Part shown: positions 6,512-16,351 of the stretch, piece after piece
How positions within the stretch are numbered: the stretch's first letter is position 1
Layout: the number at the start of each line of letters is the position of its first letter
Assembly: GCA_017463255.1 (NCBI GenBank)
Contig: JAFTPP010000032.1
Location: forward strand, 124,001-188,000
Length of the DNA stretch: 64,000 bases
Reading direction: 5' to 3'
DNA from: Lachnospiraceae bacterium
GTDB lineage: Bacteria > Bacillota > Clostridia > Lachnospirales > Lachnospiraceae
Program-made: the position numbers and the translations under genes
Notes under the pieces: model-generated
Told to the model about the DNA's origin: nothing
Database searches by the model: none
The model's input: the letters and a program-made list of their open reading frames with translations, nothing else

Positions 6512-8953
6512 ATGAAAAAACAGGAATTTGTTCAACTTGTGAAAAAATCATACATTATCTTGGATGGTGCAACAGGGTCTAACCTCATGTTAAAGGGAAT
6601 GACTTCTAAGCATTGTCCGGAACAATGGATTTTACAACATCCGGATGCCTTAATAGAACTTCAGAAAAAATATGTTGATTCAGGAAGCAATATTGTATAT
6701 GCGCCTACTTTTACGGCAAACCGTATTAAATTGGAAGAGTATGGTTTGGCTAACGATATTCAAAGAATCAATCATGAATTAGTTGCGTTAAGTAAGAAAG
6801 CCGTTGGGAATAAGGCATATGTTGCCGGTGATATTACCATGACAGGTAAACAGCTTGCTCCAATGGGAACATTAGACTTTGAAGAACTTGTGACGGTGTA
6901 TAAGGAACAAATCGGATATTTAGTTGAGGCAGGAGTTGACTTACTTGTTGTGGAAACCATGATGAGTTTACAGGAAACGAGAGCTGCAGTGATTGCTGCA
7001 AAAGAAGTATGTGACTTACCCATTATGGCGACCTTGACTTTTGAAAGCGATAGAAGAACCTTGTATGGAACTGACCCTAAAACGGCTGCAATTACGTTAG
7101 AAGCATTGGGTGTGGATGCACTTGGCGCCAACTGTTCCTCAGGCCCTAAGGAAATGGCAATGATTGTACGTGAAATGGCTGAGGTTACTTCGGTTCCTAT
7201 TATTGCAAAACCAAATGCAGGTATGCCTAAGTTAAATTCTGATGGTACAACGGGTTATGATATGAGTCCTGATGAATTTGCAAAAGAAATGGTTACAGTA
7301 CTTGAAGCAGGTGCAACGATTTTGGGCGGTTGTTGCGGAACAAATCCTGAATATATTAATCAAATTGCTAATCTTGTAAATCAAAAAGTTCCTGTTGTTA
7401 GAGAAAGAAATACACATTATTTTTTGACAAGTGAGAGAATGACAGTTGAATTTGGTTTAGACGACCCATTTGTTATTGTGGGTGAGCGTATTAATCCTAC
7501 AGGGAAAAAAGCATTGCAGGCGGAGCTTAGAGAAGGAAGCTTAAATATTATTCGCAAATTTGTAGAAGAGCAGGAAGCGTTAGGAGCCAAAGTTTTAGAT
7601 GTTAATGTGGGAATGAGCGGTATTGATGAAAAAGAAACCATGCTAAAGGTAATGGATACAGTGTTAATGGAAACAAATCTTCCGTTATCGCTGGATTCAA
7701 GTAATATTACCGTTGTGGAAGCAGCACTAAGAAGATATCCGGGGAAAGCATTGGTTAATTCTGTATCCTTAGAAAAACATAAAGTATCAGAATTGTTACC
7801 TATTGTTAAGAAATATGGTGCCTCATTTATTCTTTTACCATTAAATGATGAAGGTTTGCCTGAAAATGAAGCTATAAAGCGCAAATACATTGATGAGTTG
7901 GTGGATATAGCCATATCTTTAGGCTTTTATAAGAATGAAATTATTGTTGACGGACTTGTAACCACCATTGGAGCCAATAAAAATGCTGCGGTAGACACTC
8001 TTAATACTATTGCTGAATGTAAAGAAAAAGGACTGGCTACGATTTGTGGTTTATCCAATATTTCTTTTGGATTACCGCAACGTCCGATAATAAACAGTAC
8101 TTTTTTAACAATGGCAATTAAAAACGGCTTGACCCTTGCAATTTGTAACCCGAGCAATGTAAGCCTTACTGATGCGGCATTTGCTGCGGATTTGCTCCTA
8201 AATAAACCGGGTGCAGACTTACGCTATATTGAATATATGGAAAATAGGGTTGAACCGGTAGCAAATTCCGGCGTAGCTTCTCAAAATAAACCTGTTGAAA
8301 CGATTCCGTCAGCACTAGATAGTGTAAATGAGGAGTATAAAGAGCTTTACAGATGTGTGTTAAAAGGGAAAAAAGACACAATTCTTAATGAGACTAAGCT
8401 TGCATTAGAAAATGATTTTATTCCACAGGAAATCATCGAGAATGCTTTTATGCCTGCAATCAACGAAGTGGGTATGCTCTTTGAAAAAGGAAAATATTTC
8501 CTGCCACAGTTAATGGCAAGTGCGGAAAGTATGGAAATGGCAATTTCATATTTAGAGCCCTTCATGCAGAATGAAAACCAGGAAGAAAAGGAATGCCTTA
8601 TTGCTGCAACGGTGGAAGGCGATATTCATGACATTGGTAAAAACCTTGTTGTTATGATGCTTAAAAATCATGGATATAAGGTAATTGACCTTGGAAAAGA
8701 TGTGAAAAAAGAAGAAATTCTTGAAGCAGCTGTCCGAGAAAATGCCAAGATAATATTATTATCTGCCTTGATGACAACCACTATGGTACGCATGAAGGAG
8801 GTAATCGCATATAAGAATGAAATCGCGCCACAGATTAAGGTGATGATAGGCGGCGCAGTAATTACTCCAGAGTACAAGGATGAAATATGTGCCGACGGAT
8901 ATGCAAAAGACGCACAGGAAGCCGTAGAAGTGGCTAAAAAGTTGTTGGCTTAA
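6512..8953 (+). CDS. metH: Cobalamin-dependent methionine synthase without reactivation domain
   Basis: 813 residues. The homocysteine methyltransferase domain (about 1-290) has the zinc cysteines in GANCSSGP and GGCCGT. The pterin-binding domain (about 310-570) includes VGERINPTGKK. The cobalamin cap and B12 domain (about 620-813) has DIHDIGKN, whose His ligates cobalt. It transfers methyl from methyl-tetrahydrofolate to homocysteine. The AdoMet reactivation domain of E. coli MetH (about 1,230 residues) is absent, so a separate activator is expected elsewhere. The ATG at 6512 is chosen because AAAAGGGA lies 7 bases upstream; in-frame starts at 6482 and 6494 lack a site. No S-box riboswitch is seen in the short leader. 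Confidence 0.92.
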   Translation: MKKQEFVQLVKKSYIILDGATGSNLMLKGMTSKHCPEQWILQHPDALIELQKKYVDSGSNIVYAPTFTANRIKLEEYGLANDIQRINHELVALSKKAVGNKAYVAGDITMTGKQLAPMGTLDFEELVTVYKEQIGYLVEAGVDLLVVETMMSLQETRAAVIAAKEVCDLPIMATLTFESDRRTLYGTDPKTAAITLEALGVDALGANCSSGPKEMAMIVREMAEVTSVPIIAKPNAGMPKLNSDGTTGYDMSPDEFAKEMVTVLEAGATILGGCCGTNPEYINQIANLVNQKVPVVRERNTHYFLTSERMTVEFGLDDPFVIVGERINPTGKKALQAELREGSLNIIRKFVEEQEALGAKVLDVNVGMSGIDEKETMLKVMDTVLMETNLPLSLDSSNITVVEAALRRYPGKALVNSVSLEKHKVSELLPIVKKYGASFILLPLNDEGLPENEAIKRKYIDELVDIAISLGFYKNEIIVDGLVTTIGANKNAAVDTLNTIAECKEKGLATICGLSNISFGLPQRPIINSTFLTMAIKNGLTLAICNPSNVSLTDAAFAADLLLNKPGADLRYIEYMENRVEPVANSGVASQNKPVETIPSALDSVNEEYKELYRCVLKGKKDTILNETKLALENDFIPQEIIENAFMPAINEVGMLFEKGKYFLPQLMASAESMEMAISYLEPFMQNENQEEKECLIAATVEGDIHDIGKNLVVMMLKNHGYKVIDLGKDVKKEEILEAAVRENAKIILLSALMTTTMVRMKEVIAYKNEIAPQIKVMIGGAVITPEYKDEICADGYAKDAQEAVEVAKKLLA

Positions 8954-8973
8954 CGTGATTCTTGTGGTAGAAT
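8945..8973 (+). promoter_or_regulatory. Promoter for ilvB with extended -10
   Basis: TTGGCT (8945-8950) overlaps the end of metH; a 17-base spacer leads to TGG-TAGAAT (-10 at 8968-8973). It lies 55 bases before the ilvB start. Confidence 0.5.
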
Positions 8974-9027
8974 TATTCTAATTGATGTTCAATGAATAAA
9001 AATACATGAAGGATTGGTGATTAACAT

Positions 9028-10644
9028 ATGTTAGGTGCAGACGCAATGGTAAAATGCCTGGAACAGGAAGGCGTAAAAGCAATATTTGGTTATCCGGGTG
9101 TGGCTATCTGTCCTTTTTATAATAGTATATTAGATTCTGATATTCAGACTGTATTAATCCGTACAGAACAGAATGCAGCGCATGCTGCAAGCGGTTTGGC
9201 ACGTACCACCGGAGAAGTAGGTGTATGTGCAGTAACAAGCGGACCGGGGGCAACGAACCTTATTACAGGTATTGCAACTGCTTTTGCAGACAGTATTCCC
9301 CTTGTATGTATTACAGGTCAGGTAAACAGTGAATTACTGGGTAGTGATGTATTTCAGGAAGCTGATATTACCGGTGCGGTTGAATCTTTTGTAAAATACA
9401 GTTATCTTGTAAAAAATGTGGAAGATATTCCGCGTATTTTTAAAGAAGCGTTCCATATTGCAAGAACCGGTAGAAAGGGACCCGTATTAATTGATGTTCC
9501 CATTGATATTCAGAATGCGGTGATTTCAAAATTTAAATATCCTGAAGAAGTATGTATGAGAACATACAAGCCGACTGTTAAGGGTAATCCGGTTCAGATT
9601 GCGAGAGTAGAACGTGAAGTAGAACGTGCTAAGAAGCCTATTATGTGTGTTGGAGGCGGCGTATTATTAAGCGAAGCAAAGCATGAGATTATTAAATTTG
9701 CTGAAAAGTGCAATTTGCCTGTTGTATCAACCATGATGGGAATTGGCGTAATGCCTACCAATCATCCCCTTTATTTTGGTATGGTTGGAAATAACGGAAA
9801 GGCTTATGCGAACCGTGCCATGAACGAATCAGATTTATTGATTGTTGTTGGCGCCAGAGTAGCTGACAGAGCAGTAAGCCAACCTGATTTGATTACGAAA
9901 AATAAGGTTTTGGTACATATTGACGTAGACCCTGCAGAAATCGGTAAAGTGGCAGGTGCTACCATCCCTCTCGTTGGCGATGTAAAAAATATTTTTGAAG
10001 AAATCTTAAAACAGGATATCGAATGTGACCACGACGATTGGGTGCAACAGTTAAATGAGTATCGTGTGACCATGGCGAAAAAGAGAAATCCGAATCCTGA
10101 ATATGTGGACCCTGCTGCATTTATTACAGAGCTATCCAATCAGATGCAGGACAATGCGGTTTATGTTGCGGACGTTGGACAGAACCAGATTTGGTCTTGC
10201 GGATACCACATTGTAAAAGACGGTTATTTCTTAACATCAGGTGGTATGGGTACTATGGGTTACAGTATTCCAGCAGCAATGGGAGCTAAACTTGCAAATC
10301 CTGATAAACAGGTAATTGCAGTATGTGGTGACGGCTCATTCCAGATGTCCATGATGGAACTTGCTACCATGCGTCAGCACGGTATTAAATCCAAGGTTAT
10401 CGTGTTAAAGAACGGCGTACTTGGAATGGTTAGAGAATATCAGCATTTTACATACAAAGAACATTATTCTGTTATTGATTTAACAGGAAGCCCTGATTTG
10501 GAAAAAATTGCTGCGGCTTATGATATGAAGTTTATCCGTCTTCATACTATGGAAAATGCAAAAGAAGCAATCCGTGAGTTTTTAGAAAATGATGAAGCTG
10601 TTCTTATGGAATGCATCATTGACCCAATGGATATTGTAAGATAA
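9028..10644 (+). CDS. ilvB: Acetolactate synthase, catalytic (large) subunit
   Basis: 538 residues, close to the usual 550-590. This thiamine-diphosphate enzyme condenses two pyruvates to acetolactate, or pyruvate with 2-oxobutyrate, as the first common step to Val, Leu and Ile. Visible marks are IFGYPGVAICPFY at the N-terminus, the catalytic Glu in IRTEQNAAHAA, the pyrimidine/FAD-contacting VTSGPGATNL, and the ThDP-Mg motif beginning CGDGSFQMSM. The regulatory subunit follows 27 bases later. Start ATG after a GGTGATT/AAGGA leader. No T-box or leader peptide is visible. Confidence 0.95.
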   Translation: MLGADAMVKCLEQEGVKAIFGYPGVAICPFYNSILDSDIQTVLIRTEQNAAHAASGLARTTGEVGVCAVTSGPGATNLITGIATAFADSIPLVCITGQVNSELLGSDVFQEADITGAVESFVKYSYLVKNVEDIPRIFKEAFHIARTGRKGPVLIDVPIDIQNAVISKFKYPEEVCMRTYKPTVKGNPVQIARVEREVERAKKPIMCVGGGVLLSEAKHEIIKFAEKCNLPVVSTMMGIGVMPTNHPLYFGMVGNNGKAYANRAMNESDLLIVVGARVADRAVSQPDLITKNKVLVHIDVDPAEIGKVAGATIPLVGDVKNIFEEILKQDIECDHDDWVQQLNEYRVTMAKKRNPNPEYVDPAAFITELSNQMQDNAVYVADVGQNQIWSCGYHIVKDGYFLTSGGMGTMGYSIPAAMGAKLANPDKQVIAVCGDGSFQMSMMELATMRQHGIKSKVIVLKNGVLGMVREYQHFTYKEHYSVIDLTGSPDLEKIAAAYDMKFIRLHTMENAKEAIREFLENDEAVLMECIIDPMDIVR

Positions 10645-10671
10645 GAAAACATGACATAAAGGAGTGTTTAC

Positions 10672-11154
10672 GTGAAAAGAATATACAGTGTTTTGGTAGA
10701 AAACAGAGCCGGTGTTTTAGGTAAGGTTGCAGGACTCTTTGCAAGAAGATGCTATAATATTGACAGTCTTGTTGTAGGGGAGACGGATGATCCGGAAGTG
10801 TCATGTATGACTATTGTCAGCTCCGGAGATCAACGTACCATTGAACAGATTGAAAAACAGTTAAATAAAAAGCTTGATGTTATTAAGGTAAAGACTTTTG
10901 ATGAATCCCAGAGTATCAGCAGGGAATTAATGCTTATTAAGGTAAAATATAATAAATCTACCAGAAGAGATATTATGGAAATTACCGAAATGATGAAGGG
11001 TGATATCGTGGACATGTCTAAAAACATGATGATGATTCAGATTTGCGATGTGCCTGAAAGAGTAGAGTTATTTATTTCCATGCTTCAACAAATCAGTATT
11101 GTTGAAGTTGCAAGAACAGGAACCGTAGCTTTACCCAAATGTAAAGATAAGTAA
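10672..11154 (+). CDS. ilvN: Acetolactate synthase small (ACT) regulatory subunit, first copy
   Basis: 160 residues. The N-terminal ACT domain (1-75) starts with YSVLVENRAGVLGKVAGLF, and a C-terminal IlvN/ALS small-subunit domain (80-160) ends with ARTGTVAL. It binds the large subunit and mediates feedback by valine. Start is GTG, after AAAGGAGTG. It is 27 bases from ilvB, so translationally linked in one transcript. It is followed by a second, divergent paralogue with its own promoter. Confidence 0.92.
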   Translation: MKRIYSVLVENRAGVLGKVAGLFARRCYNIDSLVVGETDDPEVSCMTIVSSGDQRTIEQIEKQLNKKLDVIKVKTFDESQSISRELMLIKVKYNKSTRRDIMEITEMMKGDIVDMSKNMMMIQICDVPERVELFISMLQQISIVEVARTGTVALPKCKDK

Positions 11155-11157
11155 TAA

Positions 11158-11186
11158 TTGACATTTTATCTTTTTATTGTTAAAAT
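11158..11186 (+). promoter_or_regulatory. Strong promoter before the second ilvN-type gene
   Basis: TTGACA (11158-11163), 17-base spacer, TAAAAT (11181-11186): near consensus. It sits directly after the stop of the first ilvN and gives a leader of about 65 bases. Confidence 0.75.
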
Positions 11187-11256
11187 TTTGTTTATGCTTA
11201 GTGGTATTAATTAGGAACACATATTACATAGTGTTTTAAGCATGAAAGGGTTATTT

Positions 11257-11757
11257 ATGAATAAAAAAGTATTTCAAATTATTGTAGATAATAATTCAGG
11301 TGTGTTAAGCAGAATTTCAGGTTTATTTTCAAGACGTGGTTATAGTATCGAAAGTATTACCTCAGGTGTTACTGCAAACACACAGTATACCTGTATTACC
11401 ATTGTTGCATCCGGTGATGATGAAGTTCTTGACCAGATTGAAAAACAGGTTGCAAAGCTTGAAGATGTGCGCCATGTTGTTGAATTGGAGCCTGAAACCA
11501 GCGTTTACCGTGAACTTGCATTAATTAAGGTTAAAGCAGATGTTTCAGAAAGACAGAACGTAATTGCAGTAGCAAATATCTTTAGAGCTAATATCATTGA
11601 CGTAGCATCTGATAGCCTTATTGTAGAGATTACAGGTAATCTGAGTAAGGTAGATGCATTCCTTAAATTAATCGAAGGCTATGAAATTTTAGAGCTTGCA
11701 AGAACAGGTATCGCAGGTCTTTGCAGAGGTTCTGAAAACGTAGTGAAGATTCAATAG
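11257..11757 (+). CDS. ilvN: Acetolactate synthase small (ACT) subunit, second copy
   Basis: 166 residues, with the same two-part plan as the first copy: ACT domain (FQIIVDNNSGVLSRISGLF) and C-terminal ALS-small domain ending ELARTGIAGL. The glycine-containing effector loop NNSGVLSR is intact. The start at 11257 is chosen because AAAGGG lies 6 bases upstream; an in-frame ATG at 11242 has no site. Having its own near-consensus promoter, it can be made independently of ilvB. It may pair with the same or another large subunit and set a different valine or leucine sensitivity; that is inference. Confidence 0.88.
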   Translation: MNKKVFQIIVDNNSGVLSRISGLFSRRGYSIESITSGVTANTQYTCITIVASGDDEVLDQIEKQVAKLEDVRHVVELEPETSVYRELALIKVKADVSERQNVIAVANIFRANIIDVASDSLIVEITGNLSKVDAFLKLIEGYEILELARTGIAGLCRGSENVVKIQ

Positions 11758-11821
11758 TTAACTCTTGGGGAAACCTTTCAGTTATATATTATTTTTAACC
11801 ATTTTTAGGAGGAAATTTTAA

Positions 11822-12844
<1,023 letters not shown>

Positions 12845-12864
12845 TAATAGTTTATAAGCTTATG

Positions 12865-12900
12865 AGAGCAGATTTCAGAAATGAGGTCTGCTCTTATTTT
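12865..12900 (+). terminator. Intrinsic terminator after ilvC
   Basis: A 13-bp stem (12865-12877 with 12882-12894, two G-T pairs), GAAA loop, then TATTTTG. Confidence 0.9.
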
Positions 12901-12916
12901 GTTCATATAAATCTGA

Positions 12917-12945
12917 TTGAAGATTGGATAAATGTGTGCTAGAAT
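12917..12945 (+). promoter_or_regulatory. Promoter for leuCD with extended -10
   Basis: TTGAAG (12917-12922), 17-base spacer, TGC-TAGAAT (-10 at 12940-12945). It lies 35 bases upstream of leuC. Confidence 0.6.
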
Positions 12946-12980
12946 ACATAGCAGAGTGATTTTTACAGGAGGAAACAGTT

Positions 12981-14246
12981 ATGGGAATGACAATGACTCA
13001 GAAGATTTTAGCTGCTCATGCGGGACTTGACTATGTTGAAGCCGGACAGTTAATTGAGGCAGATTTGGACTTAGTATTAGGTAATGATATTACAAGCCCT
13101 GTTGCCATTAAAGAAATGGAAAAGATGAAAGTGGACGGAGTATTTAATAAGGATAAAATTGCTTTAGTACCTGACCACTTTGTACCAAATAAAGATATTA
13201 AATCTGCAGAACACTGCAAATGTGTACGTGAATTTGCCAGACGCAACGAGATTACTAACTACTTTGAAGTAGGTGAAATGGGTATTGAACATGCACTTTT
13301 ACCGGAAAAAGGATTAACAGTAGCAGGTGATGTGATTATCGGTGCTGACTCACATACATGTACATATGGAGCATTGGGAGCATTTTCAACAGGTGTTGGA
13401 AGTACTGATATGGCTGCAGGTATGGCAACCGGCAAGGCTTGGTTTAAAGTTCCGGGAGCGATTAAGTTTAACCTTACTGGCAAGTTTCAACCATGGGTTA
13501 GCGGTAAAGATTTAATTCTTCATATCATCGGTATGATTGGTGTTGACGGCGCTTTATATAAATCTATGGAATTTGTAGGCGAAGGTGTTAAGAATATGTC
13601 TATGGATGACCGTTTCACTGTTGCCAATATGGCAATTGAAGCCGGTGGTAAAAATGGTATTTTCCCTGTAGATGACCTTGCTATTGAATATATGAAGGAA
13701 CATTCCACAAGACAGTTTAAAGTATATGAAGCAGATGAAGATGCAGTATATGATGAAGTATATGACATTGATCTTGGTTCATTAAGACCAACCATTGCTT
13801 TCCCTCATCTTCCTGAAAATACAAAGACAATTGATGAGATTAAAGAACCTGTTGTAATTGATCAGGTTGTAATCGGTTCTTGTACCAACGGTCGTCTTGA
13901 CGACTTAAGAATTGCTGCAAAGGTATTAGAAGGCAGAAAAGTAAAAAAAGGAATCCGTTGTATTATCATTCCTGCAACACAGAAGATTTATCTTCAGGCA
14001 ATGGAAGAAGGGTTACTTAAAACCTTTATTGAAGCAGGTGCAGTTGTAAGTACACCTACATGCGGACCATGTCTTGGCGGATATATGGGTATCTTAGCTG
14101 AAGGCGAACGTTGCGTTTCTACAACTAACCGTAACTTCGTAGGACGTATGGGTCATATTAAATCTGAAATTTATCTTGCAAGTCCTGCAGTTGCAGCAGC
14201 AAGTGCCATTACAGGTCAGATTTCATGCCCTTGTGAGCTTGATTAA
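12981..14246 (+). CDS. leuC: 3-isopropylmalate dehydratase large subunit
   Basis: 421 residues, the short aconitase-superfamily form (HacA/LeuC type) common in anaerobes and archaea. It isomerises 2- to 3-isopropylmalate using a 4Fe-4S cluster. Cluster cysteines are seen in VIGSCTNGR and in CGPC of PTCGPCLGG, and [10 protein letters not shown] is the substrate block. It needs the small subunit encoded 16 bases downstream. Homocitrate or citramalate dehydratase activity cannot be excluded, but the ilv neighbours favour leucine synthesis. Start ATG follows AGGAGGAA. Confidence 0.94.
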   Translation: MGMTMTQKILAAHAGLDYVEAGQLIEADLDLVLGNDITSPVAIKEMEKMKVDGVFNKDKIALVPDHFVPNKDIKSAEHCKCVREFARRNEITNYFEVGEMGIEHALLPEKGLTVAGDVIIGADSHTCTYGALGAFSTGVGSTDMAAGMATGKAWFKVPGAIKFNLTGKFQPWVSGKDLILHIIGMIGVDGALYKSMEFVGEGVKNMSMDDRFTVANMAIEAGGKNGIFPVDDLAIEYMKEHSTRQFKVYEADEDAVYDEVYDIDLGSLRPTIAFPHLPENTKTIDEIKEPVVIDQVVIGSCTNGRLDDLRIAAKVLEGRKVKKGIRCIIIPATQKIYLQAMEEGLLKTFIEAGAVVSTPTCGPCLGGYMGILAEGERCVSTTNRNFVGRMGHIKSEIYLASPAVAAASAITGQISCPCELD

Positions 14247-14262
14247 TTAGGAGGATGACAGA

Positions 14263-14751
14263 ATGAACGAAGCAAAAGGTATTGTATTAAAATACGGAGA
14301 TAACGTAGATACTGACGTTATTATTCCTGCAAGATATTTGAATTCTTCCGATCCTGCGGAACTTGCAACACACTGTATGGAAGATATTGATAAAGACTTT
14401 GTAAATAAGGTAAAACCGGGCGATGTTATGGTAGCAACCAAAAATTTTGGCTGCGGTTCTTCCAGAGAACATGCCCCAATCGCTATCAAGGCTTCAGGAA
14501 TCAGCTGTGTCATTGCTGAAACCTTTGCAAGAATCTTTTACCGTAATGCAATCAATATCGGATTACCGATTATCGAATGTAAGGAAGCTTCTGAAAAGAT
14601 CGAAGCAGGTGATGAAGTAATGGTAGATTTTGATTCCGGTTTGATTACTAACATTACAAAAAATGAAACATATAAAGGTCAGGCTTTCCCGGCATTTATG
14701 CAGAAAATCATTGATAAGGGTGGATTAATCAACTATATCAACGAAAAATAA
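14263..14751 (+). CDS. leuD: 3-isopropylmalate dehydratase small subunit
   Basis: 162 residues, the swivel domain of the split aconitase-type enzyme. Signature blocks are [11 protein letters not shown] near the start and [13 protein letters not shown] in the middle, the latter contacting substrate. It pairs with LeuC. The start ATG follows TTAGGAGGATG. leuA, leuB and ilvD are not in the window. A long hairpin terminator ends the operon. Confidence 0.95.
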   Translation: MNEAKGIVLKYGDNVDTDVIIPARYLNSSDPAELATHCMEDIDKDFVNKVKPGDVMVATKNFGCGSSREHAPIAIKASGISCVIAETFARIFYRNAINIGLPIIECKEASEKIEAGDEVMVDFDSGLITNITKNETYKGQAFPAFMQKIIDKGGLINYINEK

Positions 14752-14758
14752 GTTTTTT

Positions 14759-14806
14759 AACGCTTCTTATTTTGAAGAGAAATACTTCAAAATAGGAGGC
14801 GTTTTT
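14759..14806 (+). terminator. Long intrinsic terminator after leuD
   Basis: A 19-bp stem (14759-14777 with 14785-14803, including G-T pairs) with a 7-base loop, followed by five T. It is one of the strongest hairpins in the window. Confidence 0.92.
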
Positions 14807-14808
14807 AC

Positions 14809-14837
14809 TTGAAACATATGTTCGATTGTGATAAAAT
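14809..14837 (+). promoter_or_regulatory. Promoter abutting the start codon at 14844
   Basis: TTGAAA (14809-14814), 17-base spacer, TAAAAT (14832-14837). The expected transcription start, 6-7 bases after the -10, falls on the A of the ATG at 14844. No Shine-Dalgarno site fits between them. Confidence 0.65.
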
Positions 14838-14843
14838 GCTTTT

Positions 14844-15209
14844 ATGAAGAAAAAAGACTTTATTTTAATCATTGTTATTATTTTTATATCGTGTGTTGTT
14901 TATTTTGGATATGGTCTGTATTACGGGGACGAGGGTAATATGGTTGAGGTTCGCTTAGATAGGGAGATTTATGGTGTATATCCACTGTTTGAGGATAAGA
15001 CCATTATGCTTGAGTCCAATGGAGCTTATAATGAGATTTCTATTGTTGACGGAACTGTTAGGGTGACTTCGGCTGATTGTAAGGATCAGACCTGTGTGAA
15101 TCAGAAAGAGATTAGTTTGAGTGGAGAGACGATAATTTGTTTGCCGAATCGTGTGACCATTACTATTCTTTCAAAAGAGCAGACTAAGTTAGATGGGGTA
15201 AGTTATTAA
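14844..15209 (+). CDS. NusG domain II-containing membrane-anchored protein
   Basis: 121 residues. One N-terminal membrane segment (6-27) is followed by an extracytoplasmic beta domain of the NusG-domain-II type (DUF1312), with the paired cysteines of SADCKDQTCVNQ that mark the family. It is the first gene of a tight run with the Gx transporter (1-base overlap) and ruvAB. Linkage of this family to Gx transporter/heptaprenyl-diphosphate-synthase component I genes is common in Firmicutes. The promoter places transcription start at the ATG, so the mRNA may be leaderless. The function is unknown. Confidence 0.82.
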   Translation: MKKKDFILIIVIIFISCVVYFGYGLYYGDEGNMVEVRLDREIYGVYPLFEDKTIMLESNGAYNEISIVDGTVRVTSADCKDQTCVNQKEISLSGETIICLPNRVTITILSKEQTKLDGVSY

Positions 15210-15718
15210 TGAAAGTTCAAAAATTAACACAACTGGCTTTGTTTGCGGCAATGTCCATGATATTAAGTTACATAGAAGTTTTGTTTCCTTTTCAGATGGG
15301 AATTCCGGGTGCTAAATTAGGATTAGCCAATTTGGTGGTTTTGTTTGTTTTATATTTATATGGAATAAAAGAAGCATGCTATATTAACTTTATCCGAATT
15401 ATATTAATGGGGTTGTTATTCGGTAATCTGTACAGCATTATGTATAGTATTTCGGGTGCTTGTGTCAGTATGGTATTTATGGTGATCTTAAAGCGTTTCC
15501 GTGGATTTTCCATAGTAGGTGTCAGCATTATGGGAAGCGTAGGACACAATCTCGGACAGCTTTTTATTGCTTTTATTATTACCACAACATCAGGGGTATT
15601 GTTCTATGTTCCGTTTCTTATGATGGTGGGGATGGTTAGCGGTCTTGTTATAGGTTTACTGGTACGTCTGTTGTTACCTGTATTAAAAGGGCTTGTAAAC
15701 CGGGAAGGAGTTTTATGA
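15209..15718 (+). CDS. Gx transporter family membrane protein
   Basis: 169 residues, strongly hydrophobic with about five membrane segments. The GIPGAKLGLANLVVL stretch is the glycine-rich signature of the Gx transporter family, often labelled heptaprenyl diphosphate synthase component I. It probably acts as a substrate-binding membrane component of ECF-like uptake, but the substrate is unknown. Its ATG shares a base with the upstream stop (TAATG), and its stop overlaps the ruvA start (ATGA), so translation is coupled on both sides. Confidence 0.82.
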   Translation: MKVQKLTQLALFAAMSMILSYIEVLFPFQMGIPGAKLGLANLVVLFVLYLYGIKEACYINFIRIILMGLLFGNLYSIMYSISGACVSMVFMVILKRFRGFSIVGVSIMGSVGHNLGQLFIAFIITTTSGVLFYVPFLMMVGMVSGLVIGLLVRLLLPVLKGLVNREGVL

Positions 15719-16323
15719 TATCGTTTATTAAGGGATTCGTTTCAGATATCTTTCAAGATGAATTAGTATTGGAATGTAATAATATAGGTTATCAGATTAA
15801 GGTTTCTGATAAGACTGCAGAACAGCTTAGCGGTATACAGGATGAAGTTAAGGTCTATACATATTTCCATGTACGCGAGGATGCAGTACAGTTATTTGGA
15901 TTTGTGACCAAGGATGAACATGATTTGTTTAAAAAGCTTATTACTGTTAATGGAGTAGGACCCAAGGTTGCCCTTGGTATTTTGTCTTATTTTACCGTTC
16001 AGGAGTTACAGATGGCTATTATAGCCCACGATTCTAAGGCTATATCAAAAGCTCCCGGTATTGGCGGAAAGACAGCAGAGCGTATCATTATTGATTTAAA
16101 AGATAAGATACAACCGGAAGATGTGTTAAGATCTTCTTATGATACCGGAAATGTTTCTGTGAATGTTAATCAGAACGATAATCAGACAGAAGCAATGCAG
16201 GCATTGATTGCACTTGGATATTCACCCACAGAATCCATGAAAGCAATTCAAAAGTGTGCCGTTACGGCAGACATGTCTACAGAAGATATTTTAAAAGAAG
16301 CATTGAAGAAGTTGGCATTTTAG
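15715..16323 (+). CDS. ruvA: Holliday junction branch migration protein RuvA
   Basis: 202 residues. The N-terminal OB fold is followed by tandem helix-hairpin-helix motifs (LITVNGVGPKVALGIL; ISKAPGIGGKTAERII) that grip the four-way junction. The C-terminal RuvB-contact domain (about 150-202) has MQALIALGYSPTESMKAI. It targets the RuvB motor to Holliday junctions. The start overlaps the previous stop by 4 bases (ATGA), preceded by GGAAGGAG. ruvB follows after 28 bases; no ruvC is nearby, consistent with RecU (at 45.4 kb) being the Firmicutes resolvase. Confidence 0.96.
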   Translation: MISFIKGFVSDIFQDELVLECNNIGYQIKVSDKTAEQLSGIQDEVKVYTYFHVREDAVQLFGFVTKDEHDLFKKLITVNGVGPKVALGILSYFTVQELQMAIIAHDSKAISKAPGIGGKTAERIIIDLKDKIQPEDVLRSSYDTGNVSVNVNQNDNQTEAMQALIALGYSPTESMKAIQKCAVTADMSTEDILKEALKKLAF

Positions 16324-16351
16324 TCAGGATGATGAATGATTGGAGTTTGTT

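Noticed and set aside
7417-7914. Long antisense open frame within metH (165 codons)
   Set aside because: It lies wholly opposite the well-supported metH frame, has no ribosome site and its translation is low-complexity Ser/Ile-rich, as expected for the reverse of AT-rich coding DNA.
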